Below, piece after piece: positions 63,345 through 64,000 of a stretch of 64,000 bases of DNA. A model generated the notes under the pieces. The model made no database searches. It saw only the letters and a list, made by a program, of their open reading frames with translations, and was not told the DNA's origin. Within the stretch, counting starts at the first letter, position 1. Each line of letters begins with the position of its first letter. Source of the stretch: Saururus chinensis (Eukaryota > Streptophyta > Magnoliopsida > Piperales > Saururaceae); contig CP141140.1 in NCBI GenBank assembly GCA_035235625.1, positions 37,126,351-37,190,350 of the forward strand, in the 5' to 3' direction. A program made the translations under genes and the position numbers.

Positions 63345-63640
63345 TTATTCATGATTGGCCAGGTCATTGATATGGATAATATCCAAATACCAGATCCGTT
63401 CTTTATTTGACCTATGCGAAGTAGAATAGGCTCTTGGGAAGATAAGTGAAAGAACTTGTTCTTCCTCGGTAAGGAATTCCTCCAAACATTCCGAACCTAA
63501 TCTTTTCAGAAAAGTGCGTACCGTACTTTTATGTTTACGAGCCAAAGTCCTAGCACAAGAAAGTCGAAGTATATACTTGATTCGATACAAAATCTGTTTT
63601 TTTGAAGATCCGCTGTAATAATGAGAAATATTTCTGCATA
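63345..63640 (-). pseudogene. matK: matK 3' end
   Basis: Plastid intron maturase K C-terminus: [89 protein letters not shown]. Only the last ~100 codons remain; upstream sequence becomes rps2 on the other strand. Confidence 0.9.
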
Positions 63641-64000
63641 TCAATAGTTGGTACAAAAAGTAAGGCTGCGGATTCAGTAGCATCAGCTGCAATAAGGGCT
63701 CGGTGTCATTATGTTAATAAAAAATGGCTTGGTGGTATGTCAACGAATTGGTCCACTACAGAAATGACACTTCATAAGTTTAGGGATTTGAGAGCGGAAC
63801 AAAGGGCGGGGAAACTCAACTGTCTCCCGAAAAGAGATGCTGCAATGTTGAAGAGAAAATTATCCCATTTGCAAACATATCTGGGTGGGATCAAATATAT
63901 GACAGGATTACCTGATATTGTAATAATCGTTGATCAGCTTGAAGAATATATGGCTCTTCAGGAATGTATCACTTTAGGGATTCTGACGATTTGTTTAATC
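63641..64000 (+). pseudogene. rps2: rps2 fragment, runs off the window
   Basis: Plastid ribosomal protein S2: [99 protein letters not shown]. Open to the window edge, but the 5' third is missing at the matK junction. Confidence 0.9.

Overview
The window is flowering-plant nuclear DNA. It has GT–AG introns, class I and class II plant transposons at several stages of decay, two intact nuclear genes and, at the right end, a scrambled block of chloroplast DNA. That chloroplast block carries a clpP fragment whose exon 1 ends at a group II intron boundary, plus recognisable ycf2 pieces. Grass plastomes lack both, so a non-grass angiosperm is most likely; I cannot name the species. Coding density is low and most open frames are broken transposon genes.

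Layout. 1–1126: gag of an Athila-like Ty3/gypsy element, cut off. 1127–10412: a Mutator-like element (MULE) with a broken transposase (+) and a converging multi-exon Ulp1-type protease gene (−), followed by a ~199-bp tandem array and a terminal region. 10415–13585 and 20259–22727: two copies of the upstream flank of a dirigent gene. 13586–19292: a second, decayed MULE end with a transposase N-terminal fragment, foldback elements and another repeat array. 19532–20098: an intact dirigent-like gene. 22.7–27.3 kb: AT-rich DNA with MITEs and a third MULE N-terminal fragment. 27.38–32.0 kb: degenerate Ty1/copia gag-pol (−) followed by repeats and a tRNA-Met primer site beside an 89-bp LTR-like block. 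33.43–36.36 kb: an element with ~830-bp inverted arms.

39142–42314 holds an intact nine-exon short-chain dehydrogenase/reductase gene (FEY-like), which I could splice through by hand to about 360 aa. 43858–51557 is a small gene of unknown family split by a hAT-like element, which itself contains a 5.2-kb chromodomain Ty3/gypsy element with two 317-bp LTRs. 52.9–54.05 kb is the flank of another gypsy LTR with minisatellites.

54.1–64.0 kb is a nuclear plastid insertion (NUPT). It joins at least seven separate plastome regions out of native order and orientation: clpP/psbB/psbT, three ycf2 pieces plus a second copy of the ycf2 3' end, trnG/trnfM/rps14 end, atpH, cemA end/petA, psbA/trnK/matK, and rps2. 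psbB, psbT, petA and ycf2 carry stops or indels; atpH and most of psbA are still open.

The most unusual signal is a 29-bp dyad-symmetric core (half sites AGTCAACAGTTAGG and CCTATCAGTTAACT around one C). It recurs about every 170–200 bp in the arrays of both MULE ends, although the surrounding repeat sequence has diverged.
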